Shown one piece after another: positions 18,382 through 27,005 of a stretch of DNA of 32,296 bases. The first letter of the stretch is position 1. Each line of letters starts with the position of its first letter. The DNA comes from PALSA-505 sp036496025 (GTDB lineage: Bacteria > Actinomycetota > Actinomycetes > Streptosporangiales > Streptosporangiaceae). A model generated the notes under the pieces. The model saw nothing but the letters and a program-made list of their open reading frames with translations, searched no databases and was not told the origin of the DNA. The stretch lies in contig DASXLW010000072.1 of assembly GCA_036496025.1 (NCBI GenBank), positions 1-32,296 of the forward strand, in the 5' to 3' direction. Position numbers and translations under genes: made by a program.

Positions 18382-19395
18382 ATGACCGCGACGGAGCCCG
18401 ACCAGGCGGGAGCGCCGGCCGCCGTGCAGACGGTGCGCGGGCCGGTGCCGGTGACCGAACTCGGCCGGGTGTTCATGCACGAGCACGTGTTCGTGCTGAA
18501 CGAGGAGATCCGGCAGAACTACGCCGACTGGGACGAGGAGGAGCAGGTCGGCGCGGCCGCGGCCAAGCTCAGCGCGCTCGCCGGGCGCGGCGTGGCCACG
18601 ATCGCCGACCCGACCGTGGTGGGGATCGGCCGCAACATCCCGCGCGTTCAGCGGGTGGCCGCCCGCACCGGCATCAACATCATCGTGGCCACCGGCCTGT
18701 ACACCTACAACGACATCCCGCTGTACTTCCGCTACCGCGGACCGGACAGCGGCGCCGACGGCCACGACCCGATGACGGACCTGTTCACCGCCGACATCAC
18801 CGAGGGAATCGCCGACACCGGCGTCAAGGCCGCGTTCCTCAAGTGCTGCATCGATGAGGAGGGCCTCACCCCCGGGGTGGAGCGCGTGATGCGCGCGGTG
18901 GCCAGGGCGCACGTGATCACCGGCGCGCCGGTCATGGTGCACACCCACCCGGCCAGCCAGTCCGGCCTCGAGGCGCTGCGCGTCCTCGGCGAGGAGGGCG
19001 CCGACCCGTCCCGCGTGCTGATGGCGCACAGCGGCGACACCGACGACCTGGACTACCTGACCCGGCTGGCCGACGCGGGCTGCCTGCTCGGCATGGACCG
19101 GTTCGGCCTGGACATCCTGCTCCCGTTCGAGCGGCGGGTGGCCGCGGTCGCGGCGCTGGCCGCGCGCGGCTACGCCGACCGCATGGTGCTCTCGCACGAC
19201 GCGTCCTGCCACATCGACTGGTTCCCGGCCGGCCTGATCGACGCGTTCGCGCCGAACTGGCACCTGGAGCACCTGCTGGACGAGGTGCTGCCCGCGCTGC
19301 GCGAGCAGGGCGTCAGCGAGCAGCAGGTCGAGGAGATGCTCGTGGCCAACCCGCGGCGGTATTTCACGCCGGCCGGCGCCAGGACGGCTACTTGA
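18382..19395 (+). CDS. Phosphotriesterase-family metal-dependent hydrolase (lactonase-like)
   Basis: 337 residues, amidohydrolase superfamily, phosphotriesterase branch. All binuclear-metal ligands can be placed: HxH (His33, His35 in MHEHVF), the lysine expected to be carboxylated (Lys154 in AFLKC), His187 in MVHTHP, His216 in AHSGD and Asp273 in SHDA. Natural members of this family are mostly lactonases; organophosphate hydrolysis is usually a side activity. No Shine-Dalgarno sequence precedes the ATG, so translation may be from a leaderless or nearly leaderless transcript. Its stop overlaps the convergent exporter permease by eight bases. Confidence 0.92.
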   Translation: MTATEPDQAGAPAAVQTVRGPVPVTELGRVFMHEHVFVLNEEIRQNYADWDEEEQVGAAAAKLSALAGRGVATIADPTVVGIGRNIPRVQRVAARTGINIIVATGLYTYNDIPLYFRYRGPDSGADGHDPMTDLFTADITEGIADTGVKAAFLKCCIDEEGLTPGVERVMRAVARAHVITGAPVMVHTHPASQSGLEALRVLGEEGADPSRVLMAHSGDTDDLDYLTRLADAGCLLGMDRFGLDILLPFERRVAAVAALAARGYADRMVLSHDASCHIDWFPAGLIDAFAPNWHLEHLLDEVLPALREQGVSEQQVEEMLVANPRRYFTPAGARTAT

Positions 19396-20212
19396 GCAGC
19401 AGGCGCCCGACCCGGCGGCTGGCGATTGACAGGCCGGCCAGGCCCATCACCGCCAGGTATAGGGCGTGCAGCAGCATGACCGGGCCCACCACGCCGAGGG
19501 TGAGCCCGCGGAGCAGCGCGACGCCCTGGTACAGCGGCGTGCATTCCACCACGACCCGCACCGCCGGCGGGTACACGGTCAGCGGGTAGAACGACGCGGA
19601 AAACAAGAACATCGGCAGGGTGGCCAGCGTGACGTACTCGAAATGCTGCCAGCTGCGCATGTAGGTCGTGCCCGCCATCCCGGCCGCGGCGAACGCGAAC
19701 CCGATCAGCAGCGCGACCGGCACCGCGAGTACCGCCCAGGCTGAGTGGACCAGGCCCATGGCCAGCATGATCACCATGAACGCGCACGCGTACAAGCCGC
19801 CGCGGATCAGCGCCCAGGTGATCTCGCCGAGCGCCAGGTCGACCGGGCGCATCGGGGTGGCCAGCGCCGCGTCATACAGCTTGGCGTACTTGATCCGGAA
19901 GAACACGTTGAAGGTCGAGTCGTAGATGGCTCCGTTCATCGCCGAACTGGCCAGCAGGGCCGGGGCCACGAACGCGGTGTAGCTGACCCGGCCGGCACCC
20001 GGGACGGCCACGCTGCCCACCAGCTGGCCGAGGCCGACGCCGATGGACAGCAGGTAGAACAGCGGCTCGAGCAGCCCGGAAACCAGCATCAGCCATGCAT
20101 GCCGGTAGACGCGGGCGTGCCGCTCGACCAGGTGCAGGCGGACGCGGGATCGCACCGGGACGGGCAGTACCCGCAGCAGCCCGGCCGCCTCGCCCAGCGT
20201 CGGCGCGGTCAC
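19388..20212 (-). CDS. ABC-2 type exporter permease (second)
   Basis: 274 residues with six predicted membrane helices and the ABC-2/NodJ-like organisation (FVAPALLASSAMNGAIYDSTFNVFFRIKYAKLYDAALATPMRPVDLALGEI). The GTG at 20212 follows GGGGAGG. It lies 18 bp after the first permease and is the last gene of the exporter operon. Together the two permeases and the ATPase form a DrrAB/NodIJ-like exporter. Substrate is not predictable. Confidence 0.9.
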   Translation of the reverse strand: MTAPTLGEAAGLLRVLPVPVRSRVRLHLVERHARVYRHAWLMLVSGLLEPLFYLLSIGVGLGQLVGSVAVPGAGRVSYTAFVAPALLASSAMNGAIYDSTFNVFFRIKYAKLYDAALATPMRPVDLALGEITWALIRGGLYACAFMVIMLAMGLVHSAWAVLAVPVALLIGFAFAAAGMAGTTYMRSWQHFEYVTLATLPMFLFSASFYPLTVYPPAVRVVVECTPLYQGVALLRGLTLGVVGPVMLLHALYLAVMGLAGLSIASRRVGRLLLK

Positions 20213-20230
20213 GGCCGCCTCCCCGCCCTC

Positions 20231-21013
20231 TCAGGCATGCAGCCGCCTCCGGTACGTCCGCTGCCCGGCCAGCAGCCCCGCCGCCACGAACGCGGTCAGG
20301 TAGCCGACGTGCAGGATGGCGGACCCGGCGGTCAGCGTCCCCAGGCTGATCCCCCGGCACAGCGCTACCCCGTGCCACAGCGGGGTGAGGTAGGCGACCG
20401 GGCGGATCCAGGCCGGGAGCTGGGTGACGGGGAAGAAGGTGCCGGAGAACAGGAACAGCGGGATCAAGACGAACCGGTACACCACGGCGAAGCCGCTGTC
20501 CTTGTTCCGGGTGATCGCCCACGCCTCGACCGGAGCGGCGAACGCCAGGCCGGTGAGCACTGCGGCCGGCAGCGCTGCGATCACCGCGGGCGAGCGCGCC
20601 GCGCCGAACGCCGCCATCACCGCGAGGAATATCGCGCAGTTCATTAGTAGCCGCATCGTCACGAACAGCTGGTGCCCGTGGAAGACGTCGCCCGGCCGCA
20701 GCGGCGAGGCCACAGCCGCCTGGTAGGTGCGGTTCCATTTCACCGAGCCGAGGATCGGGTAGGTGCACTCGCCGATCCCGGTCTCCATGGCCGTGGCGGC
20801 GAGCAGCCCGGGCGCCAGGAACACCAGGTAGCTCACCCCGCCCAGGTGCGCGGTGCCGTGCTTGTTCACCAGCGTGCCCAGGCCGAGCCCCATCGCGCCG
20901 AGGAACAGGACCGGGTTGAGCACGCTCGAGTAGATCGTGCCACGCCAGGTCCGGCGGTAGTCGGTCAGCCAGAACCGGAACTCTCGGACGGCCAGCACGG
21001 CGGAGGTTGCCAT
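20231..21013 (-). CDS. ABC-2 type exporter permease (first)
   Basis: 260 residues with an N-terminal amphipathic start (AVREFRFWLTDYRRTWRGT) and about six membrane helices. It shares the motif FLAPGLLAATAMETGIGECTY with the following permease, indicating an old duplication. It begins three bases after the ATPase stop. The two different permeases probably assemble as a heterodimer on two copies of the ATPase. Confidence 0.9.
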   Translation of the reverse strand: MATSAVLAVREFRFWLTDYRRTWRGTIYSSVLNPVLFLGAMGLGLGTLVNKHGTAHLGGVSYLVFLAPGLLAATAMETGIGECTYPILGSVKWNRTYQAAVASPLRPGDVFHGHQLFVTMRLLMNCAIFLAVMAAFGAARSPAVIAALPAAVLTGLAFAAPVEAWAITRNKDSGFAVVYRFVLIPLFLFSGTFFPVTQLPAWIRPVAYLTPLWHGVALCRGISLGTLTAGSAILHVGYLTAFVAAGLLAGQRTYRRRLHA

Positions 21014-21016
21014 CGG

Positions 21017-21952
21017 TCAGTCCTCCAGCCGGCGGCCGGTCAGCCGCAGGAACACGTCCTCGAGCGTGCTGCGGCGCACCAGCGAGGTCAGCGGGTCCAG
21101 GCCGAGCTCATGCACGCCGGCCAGGGCCGCGTCGCCGTTCGGGATGTACAGCAGGATCCGGTCCGCGAGCACCTCCATCCGCTCCGCCGGGACGGCGGCC
21201 AGCTTCTCCGCGGCCTGCTCGTGGGTGGACGGGTCGAACCGCAGCTCGAGCACCTCGGCGGTGGAGTAGGTGTCGATCAGCTGGCGGGGCGAACCCGCCG
21301 CTGCGATCGTGCCGTGGTCCATCACCACCAGGCGGTCGCACAATTGCTCGGCCTCGTCCATGTAGTGCGTGGTCAGGATCAGCGTCACGCCCTGCTGCTT
21401 GAGCCGGAACAACCGGTCCCAGACCACGTGCCTGGCCTGCGGGTCGAGTCCGGTGGTGGGCTCGTCCAGGAGCAGGATGTCCGGCTCGTTGATCAGCGAG
21501 CGGGCGATGGTGAGCCGCCGCTTCAGGCCGCCGGACAGCGGCTCGACCTGATCGGTCGCGCGGTCGGAGAGCTGGACGAAGTCCAGCAGCCGGGTCGTGC
21601 GTTCCCTGATCAGCTGCCTGGGCAGGCCGAAGTAGCGCCCGTAGATCAGCAGGTTCTCCTGCACGGTCAGCTCGACGTCGAGCGTGTCCTCCTGGGGCAC
21701 CACGCCGAGCCTGGCCCTGATCGCCGATCCGTCCCTGACCGGGTCCAGGCCCAGGATGGACAGCTCGCCGCCGCTCGGCGGCGACACGCAGCCGAGCATG
21801 CGCATGGTCGAGGACTTGCCCGCGCCGTTTGGCCCGAGGAACCCGAACGCCTCGCCACGGCGCAGCTCGAAGTCAATCCCGTCAACCGCGGTGAAGTCCC
21901 CGAAGCGCTTGGTCAGGCCGCGCGCACGGACCAGGATGTCTGACTCTGGCAC
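21017..21952 (-). CDS. ABC exporter ATP-binding protein (DrrA/NodI-like)
   Basis: 311 residues. Walker A GPNGAGKS (40-47), Q-loop VVPQEDTLD, signature LSGGLKRRL, Walker B ILLLDEPTTGLD and switch TTHYMDEAEQL are intact. The C-terminal domain after the nucleotide-binding domain matches the regulatory tail of drug or lipo-oligosaccharide exporters. GTG start at 21952; first gene of the three-gene exporter operon, divergent from gtrA-like with about 77 bp between. Confidence 0.93.
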   Translation of the reverse strand: MPESDILVRARGLTKRFGDFTAVDGIDFELRRGEAFGFLGPNGAGKSSTMRMLGCVSPPSGGELSILGLDPVRDGSAIRARLGVVPQEDTLDVELTVQENLLIYGRYFGLPRQLIRERTTRLLDFVQLSDRATDQVEPLSGGLKRRLTIARSLINEPDILLLDEPTTGLDPQARHVVWDRLFRLKQQGVTLILTTHYMDEAEQLCDRLVVMDHGTIAAAGSPRQLIDTYSTAEVLELRFDPSTHEQAAEKLAAVPAERMEVLADRILLYIPNGDAALAGVHELGLDPLTSLVRRSTLEDVFLRLTGRRLED

Positions 21953-22029
21953 GACGCGACGCTACCGTGGAGATCTGACTATTCCGAATGGGTTTCCCGC
22001 TGCTACGGCCAGGAAGAGACGATGACCAG

Positions 22030-22533
22030 GTGAACTTCGCCGGTGACCTGTACCGGCGCTACCGGCAGCTGACCGGCGAGGCGATCCGGTTCCTCATCGT
22101 CGGTTCGGTGGCGTTCGGCGTGACCGTCGGCGGTACCAATGCCCTGCATTCCGGGGCCGGGCTCGGGCCGCTCACCTCCAACCTCATCGCGAATGCCGTC
22201 GCGACCTGCGTGGGGTTCGCAGGCAACAGGTACTGGGCGTTCCGGCATCGCGCCGACAGCGGGCGGCCGCGGGAGTTCGCCCTGTTCGTCATCCTGAACG
22301 CGGTAGGCACGGCCATTCAGCTGCTGTGCATCGGGTTCACCCACTACGTCCTGGATTTCCAGAGCACGCTCGCGCTGAACATCGCGCTACTGCTCGGGAT
22401 CGGCCTCGGCACGCTGTTCAGGTTCTGGTCCTACCGCAAGTGGGTGTTCCTGGCCGGGGGGCTGCCCGTGCCAGCTGGCGAGGCACCGGGCGGAGAGGCT
22501 GAGCCAGCGCCGCGCTGGCCTGCGGCTGGCTGA
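22030..22533 (+). CDS. GtrA-like membrane protein
   Basis: 167 residues from the GTG at 22030, with four membrane helices and the family motifs EAIRFLIVGSVAFGVTVGGTNAL, GFAGNRYWAFRH and RFWSYRKWVF. GtrA proteins are thought to flip or position lipid-linked sugars for cell-surface glycosylation. An ATG 14 codons earlier (21988) lacks a ribosome site; AGGAAGAG (22012-22019) better serves the GTG. The last 116 bases overlap the antiparallel glycosyltransferase gene. No glycosyltransferase of the dolichyl-phosphate type is adjacent. Confidence 0.88.
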   Translation: MNFAGDLYRRYRQLTGEAIRFLIVGSVAFGVTVGGTNALHSGAGLGPLTSNLIANAVATCVGFAGNRYWAFRHRADSGRPREFALFVILNAVGTAIQLLCIGFTHYVLDFQSTLALNIALLLGIGLGTLFRFWSYRKWVFLAGGLPVPAGEAPGGEAEPAPRWPAAG

Positions 22534-23374
22534 GCATCCCGGTCGCGACCAGCCTGCTGAGCACGTGCACCTCGCGCGCCCGGGCCAGGGCCGGGTGGGT
22601 CACCGGATCGTAGGCGGACGGCGCCTGTACCAGCCCGGCCAGCATCGCCGCCTGCGGCCAGGTCAGCCTGGCCGGCATCACGCCGAAGTACCCGCAGCTG
22701 GCCGCGCCCAGGCTGTAGTAGTTCTGGCCGAAGTAGGCCACCTCGGCGTACATCTGCAGGATCTGGGCCTTGCTGTAGCTGAAGTTCAGCTTGACCGCCA
22801 TGACCACCTGCTCGATCTCACTGGCCAGGCCGGAACGCCCCGGGGTGTAGAGCATCTTGGCCAGCTGCTGGGTGATGGTGGCGCCGCCCTGCTGGGAACC
22901 CTGGCCGGACAGGTAGCCGAGCGCGACCCGGCCGACCGCGATGGGGTCGATGCCCGGGTCGGAATAGAACCGGTGGTCTTCGGTGGCCACCAGGGCCGCG
23001 GCGAATCGGGCGGGCACCGGCGGTCCCGGGTAGGCGACGCCGTACGAGCGGTCGCGGGCGCGCACGATCGCCTGGGCCTGGTGCGCGGACGGCGTGACCG
23101 GCAGCAGGACGCCGAACACGGCGACCGCGAGGAAGGCCAGGGCGCAGAGCACGACCACGGTGCGGCGGATTCGCCGGCGCAGGCGTCCGGGCCGGGAGGG
23201 TTCGGGCCGGAGGCGTTCAGGCCGGGGACGTTCGGGCCGTAGATCGCGGCCGGTAGCGGAGCCGGGCGCGGTGAAGCCGGGGATGATGAATTCGGGCACG
23301 GTATCGCCGGAACGGGCGCGGAACGGGCTGGGCTCGTGCGCCGTCTCCCCCGGCACCCGCCTGCGCGCCGTCAT
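22418..23374 (-). CDS. Stand-alone GT51 peptidoglycan glycosyltransferase-like protein
   Basis: 318 residues: a 65-residue Pro/Arg-rich cytoplasmic segment encoded by a degenerate RPERL repeat, one membrane helix (about 71-92), then a GT51 domain. Catalytic Glu132 in ATEDHRFYSDPG and GGATITQQLAKMLY match motifs 1 and 2. Two later motifs are altered: VKLN where the family usually has LE, and MYAEVAYFG where YLN...G is usual. There is no transpeptidase domain, unlike the bifunctional PBPs that dominate in actinomycetes. It is expected to polymerise lipid II at the outer face of the membrane, but the altered motifs leave activity open. The ATG at 23374 has GGAG about nine bases upstream. Confidence 0.85.
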   Translation of the reverse strand: MTARRRVPGETAHEPSPFRARSGDTVPEFIIPGFTAPGSATGRDLRPERPRPERLRPEPSRPGRLRRRIRRTVVVLCALAFLAVAVFGVLLPVTPSAHQAQAIVRARDRSYGVAYPGPPVPARFAAALVATEDHRFYSDPGIDPIAVGRVALGYLSGQGSQQGGATITQQLAKMLYTPGRSGLASEIEQVVMAVKLNFSYSKAQILQMYAEVAYFGQNYYSLGAASCGYFGVMPARLTWPQAAMLAGLVQAPSAYDPVTHPALARAREVHVLSRLVATGMLSQPQASAALAQPLRPVPRQLARAAPRPGTPTCGRTRT

Positions 23375-23507
23375 CCCCGTCGCTCCATTCTGCCGGCCGG
23401 CCCGGGCTCAGTCCAGGCTCGGTCCGGGCTCGCGAGTCCTCTACCCAGTATCTGCTGCGGGAACGAACGGGCCCTGCGCATTGGTGCCCCGGTCAGCGGG
23501 TCATTGG

Positions 23508-25235
23508 CTACGGGTAATCCTGCTTTCGCCCTCCGGCCAGGTCGGCCAGGTGACGGGTGACCTGGGCGACCGGGCGGCCGGCCCGGTGACGGCGCGGCCC
23601 GGTACCGCCCTGCTGCCAGGGATGCGGGCCGTCCAGCGGGCGGTATTCGACCCCGGCCGCGGCGAGACGGCCCAGGTGAGCGGCGACCCGGTCGCGCAGC
23701 GGCGGCCGCCCGGCGTGGCTGGGGCCGGAGCTGGTCCACGCGGCCGGGCCGCCGTGCCAGGCCACCTCGGCGAACGCGCTGGCCCGCGGGAACGTCATGT
23801 AGTCGAGCGCGCGGGCGTCCGGGATGTACTCGGTCCACAGCTGGAACTGGGTGCCGATCAGGTGCCGGGTAGCCTCCGCCGGCCAGTCCGGCGGTGCCGG
23901 GCGCAGCCCGGCCACGTCCTCGATCGTGACCGGGCCGCCGATCCCGAGCGGTTCGGCGTTGCCGGCCGCCTGGTAGTAGTCGAAGTAGGTGGGCACGACC
24001 GGCGTGGCGATGACGTCGTGCCCGGCCAGCGCGGCCCGGCGGGCGATGTCGTCTCCCCGCCAGGCCATCACCAGCGTGTCGTCGCGCAGCCGCGCCTCGC
24101 GGCCGGCCGTGGTGCTGGCGAATCCCTCGTCCCAGACGACGGCGCGCGCGCCGAACGAGTCCGCCAGCAGGTCCGCGACCTGCCTGAGGAAGTAGGCGTG
24201 CAGCGCCTCGTGGTCGGGCAGGCCGAGCTGGCGGCGGTACTCCGCGACCCCGGAGCTGGACCGCCAGTCGTCGAGCACGCACTCGTCCCCCCCGATGTGC
24301 ACGTAGTCCGCCGGGATGGCGTCGAGCAGCTCGCTGAAAATCTCCCCCAGCACGGCCACCGTGTCCGGCAGCGGCGCCACGATCTGCGACTTGATTCCCC
24401 AGCCGGTCGCCACCTCGTACCGCGCGCCGGGCGTGGGCGAAAGCTCGGGCAGCGCGGCCAGCAGCGCGCAGGCGTGCCCGGGCACCTCGACCTCGGGGAC
24501 GACCCTGATCATGCGGCGCGCGGCATACGCCGCGATCTCGGCGAGATCGGCGAGCGTGTAGTAGCCGCCGTGCGGGGTGCCGTCGTGGCCCTCCGGGGGC
24601 GAGGTGCCGGCCGTCGAGGAGAGGCCGATCTGGGTCTGCGGCCGGTGCGACCCGGTCAGGTGCAGGGCCGGATGCCGGCGGCTCTCGATCCGCCACCCCT
24701 GGTCGTCGGTCAGGTGCAGGTGCAGCCGGTTCAGCTTGTGCGCGGCCAGCATGTCGATGAAGCCGAGCACGGTGCGCTTGGGGAAGAAGTGCCGGGACAC
24801 ATCCAGATGGCCGCCGCGCCAGGACAGCGCCGGCGCGTCCTCGATCTCCGCACACGGCAGGGTCCAGCCCGGCGCGGCGACAGGGGCGGCGCGGAACGCC
24901 TCGTCCGGGAGCAGCTGGCGAATGGTCTGCGCCGCGTAGAAGGCGCCGGCTGGCCCGGCCGCGGTGACCTTCATCCGGTCCGGGCCGATAAACAGGCGGT
25001 ATCCCTCGGCGGGCAGCGCGCCATCGGCGTCGACCAGGATTTCCGGGCTCGCGTCCGAGGCCAGGGGTGGCGAAGGTGGCCAGGGCAGGGCGCCCAGGAC
25101 CTGGCTGACCGCGTCCGCCGCCTGTCGCGCGTCTGGCCCGGCCCTGACCGGGATGTCCCGATGCAGCGCAAGCTGGCCGGGGCGCGCCCGGACCGTGCCC
25201 GGATAGGGCAGCAGAGTGGCGAGCCGGTCGGGCAT
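23508..25235 (-). CDS. GH20 beta-N-acetylhexosaminidase
   Basis: 575 residues without a signal peptide, so probably cytoplasmic. An N-terminal GH20b-like domain (to about 120) precedes the TIM barrel beginning LSWRGGHLDVSRHFFPK. The catalytic Asp317-Glu318 pair lies in HIGGDEC, and HLHLTDDQGWRIE and PEVEVPGHA are diagnostic. It removes terminal GlcNAc or GalNAc from chito-oligosaccharides or recycled wall fragments by substrate-assisted catalysis. GGAG lies upstream of the ATG. The proximity to the GT51 gene is compatible with wall turnover, but the two genes are separated by 133 bp. Confidence 0.95.
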   Translation of the reverse strand: MPDRLATLLPYPGTVRARPGQLALHRDIPVRAGPDARQAADAVSQVLGALPWPPSPPLASDASPEILVDADGALPAEGYRLFIGPDRMKVTAAGPAGAFYAAQTIRQLLPDEAFRAAPVAAPGWTLPCAEIEDAPALSWRGGHLDVSRHFFPKRTVLGFIDMLAAHKLNRLHLHLTDDQGWRIESRRHPALHLTGSHRPQTQIGLSSTAGTSPPEGHDGTPHGGYYTLADLAEIAAYAARRMIRVVPEVEVPGHACALLAALPELSPTPGARYEVATGWGIKSQIVAPLPDTVAVLGEIFSELLDAIPADYVHIGGDECVLDDWRSSSGVAEYRRQLGLPDHEALHAYFLRQVADLLADSFGARAVVWDEGFASTTAGREARLRDDTLVMAWRGDDIARRAALAGHDVIATPVVPTYFDYYQAAGNAEPLGIGGPVTIEDVAGLRPAPPDWPAEATRHLIGTQFQLWTEYIPDARALDYMTFPRASAFAEVAWHGGPAAWTSSGPSHAGRPPLRDRVAAHLGRLAAAGVEYRPLDGPHPWQQGGTGPRRHRAGRPVAQVTRHLADLAGGRKQDYP

Positions 25236-25374
25236 GGCGGTCGGTACTCCTGTCGGCCCCGGTTGTCCCGCCGCGGCGGCGGGCGCGGCCGGGCGGCCAT
25301 CGAGCGTCAGCGAACGGCCCCGACGCTACGCTAAGGTGAATACGCCCGCCTGACGGGCACGTGCCTCACGGCAC

Positions 25375-25448
<74 letters not shown>

Positions 25449-25460
25449 CGCAGTGCACAA

Positions 25461-25500
25461 GCCCGCTGATCACGGTGAAAGCCGAGTTCAGCGGGCGTTT
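25461..25500 (+). terminator. Terminator after tRNA-Pro
   Basis: GCCCGCTGA (25461-25469) pairs with TCAGCGGGC (25488-25496), followed by GTTT. It lies 13 bases after the tRNA and just past the integrase stop on the other strand, so it can end tRNA transcription. Confidence 0.65.
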
Positions 25501-25515
25501 CCACGTCTGGGTACG

Positions 25516-26757
25516 TCACGCCTTGTCCCCCTCGATAAGCCGGAGCTGGGGACCATCTGGGGACCATTCGGGTGCCAGAGAGCCCTTTTCAAGAGCCAGA
25601 TGCGCGCTCAACGCAGTCCCGGCGTCGGCGATGGACTGGGCATCCGGGTGCAGGTAGCGCTGGGTGGTGACCAGCGATCCGTGTCCGGCGATCTTCCGGA
25701 GCACGTGAACCGGGACACCGGCGTCGGCCATCCAGGTCAGGCCGGTGTGGCGCAGGTCGTGACGGCGCAGGTGCTCGTAGCCGAGCTGGGTGACGACTTC
25801 ATCCCAGTGCATGGCGTCGCGCAGCACCGCCGTGGTGATCCGGTCGCCACGGGGGCCGGTGAAGATGCGTGCCGCCGGGTCGTGGCCGACCGCTTCGAGG
25901 CGTCGTTCCACCAGCGGGCGGACTTCTTCGATGAGCGGGACGGTGCGGGCCCGCTTGCCCTTCGTGCCCTTGTCGATGAGACCGCCGGGGCTTGGTGTCG
26001 TCTGCCGTCGGACCGTCCAGATCCAGGCGTTCCTGTCGATGTCGGCGCACCGGATGCCCGATACCTCACCGATCCGGGCCGCAGTGCACGCGGCGAAGAT
26101 GACCACGTCGCCCCAGCCGTCGAAGTGATCGGCTGACCGAGCAACCAGAGCGGCCGCCAGCTCGCACAGGGCCTGCCAGTCGGGCAGGGCGAGTGAGCGC
26201 GGGTCGTCGAGCTCGTCTTCGGCGCGCCGGTAGTCCCGCTGCCAGCCGATGACGTGGGCGGGATTGCGGTCCATGATCCCGTCTCTGACCGCCTGTTCCA
26301 TGACCCGGACCAGGACGGCCAGGCTGTTCTTCACTGTGGAGCGGCTGCACTGCTCGGCGATCCAGCCATGCACGGCCCGATTAACCGCCCCATTTGTGAT
26401 CATGCGTAGCGGCAGATGACCCAGCGCGGGTACGACACGTTTGCGCCATCCCGCGAGGTAGGGATCGAGGGTCTTGCCTTCTAGGCCGCGCAGCGCCAGC
26501 GGCATGACTGAATCGCCATACACGGCCAGCGTCATGGTCGCAGTCTCCGGATCGATACCGGCCTCGGCCACTCGGCGGATGGCTCCGATCCACTCCAGCG
26601 CCGCTTGTTCTGACGAACAGGCCTGGGATTTGGACTTCCTGCGTTTCGTGGCGGGGTCACTCCAGCGAACCCGGGCGCGATAGGGTTCGGGCCGGTCGGC
26701 GCGGTACTCGATGTCAGCCGACAGCGGAACACCAACCGGCCACCGCCCCGTAGCCAT
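25516..26757 (-). CDS. int: Tyrosine recombinase / integrase of an AICE-type element
   Basis: 413 residues. N-terminal AP2-like arm-binding region, SAM-like core-binding domain (about 75-170), then the catalytic domain with Arg228 (TAARIGE), Lys263-268 region (KGTKGKR), His333/Arg336 (HDLRH), His359 (GHGS) and nucleophile Tyr368 (TTQRYLHP). All catalytic residues are present, so it should be active. It lies 68 bp from the tRNA-Pro 3' end and is the last gene of a rep-xis-int set, as in the pSAM2 family of actinomycete integrative elements. Its ATG shares one base with the xis stop (TAATG). Confidence 0.95.
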   Translation of the reverse strand: MATGRWPVGVPLSADIEYRADRPEPYRARVRWSDPATKRRKSKSQACSSEQAALEWIGAIRRVAEAGIDPETATMTLAVYGDSVMPLALRGLEGKTLDPYLAGWRKRVVPALGHLPLRMITNGAVNRAVHGWIAEQCSRSTVKNSLAVLVRVMEQAVRDGIMDRNPAHVIGWQRDYRRAEDELDDPRSLALPDWQALCELAAALVARSADHFDGWGDVVIFAACTAARIGEVSGIRCADIDRNAWIWTVRRQTTPSPGGLIDKGTKGKRARTVPLIEEVRPLVERRLEAVGHDPAARIFTGPRGDRITTAVLRDAMHWDEVVTQLGYEHLRRHDLRHTGLTWMADAGVPVHVLRKIAGHGSLVTTQRYLHPDAQSIADAGTALSAHLALEKGSLAPEWSPDGPQLRLIEGDKA

Positions 26758-26984
26758 TACGCCGCCTGCCCTGGGTCAATGCGGCGGGTGGCCAGCCAGC
26801 GACGCACGTCCTGCGCACTGTACAAAGTCACACGCGAGGACAGGCAGACGAACGGCGGCCCGTGCCTGGGCTGCGCGGTTCGCCAGCGGCGCAAGGTCGA
26901 TGGATCGACTCCCAGCATCCTGGCCAGCTCGTCGGTCGTGAACCAGGCGCCGTCCAGCAGGTCGACTTCGGGTTGGGTTGTCAT
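26757..26984 (-). CDS. xis: Excisionase-like helix-turn-helix protein
   Basis: 75 residues with a MerR/HTH_17-type helix-turn-helix (FTTDELARMLGVDPSTLRRWR) followed by a wing (PPFVCLSSRVTLYSAQDVRRWL). Size and position between rep and int match Xis of AICEs, which bends DNA at the att sites and favours excision. AAGGAG precedes the ATG. Its stop overlaps the int start by one base, so the ratio of Xis to Int is probably set by translational coupling. Confidence 0.9.
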   Translation of the reverse strand: MTTQPEVDLLDGAWFTTDELARMLGVDPSTLRRWRTAQPRHGPPFVCLSSRVTLYSAQDVRRWLATRRIDPGQAA

Positions 26985-27005
26985 GGCTTAATCTCCTTCT
27001 CTCGA

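Noticed and set aside
16620..18857. 745-codon plus frame
   Set aside because: Runs antisense to two SDR/acyl-CoA dehydrogenase genes and out of frame through the phosphotriesterase-like gene; no domain.
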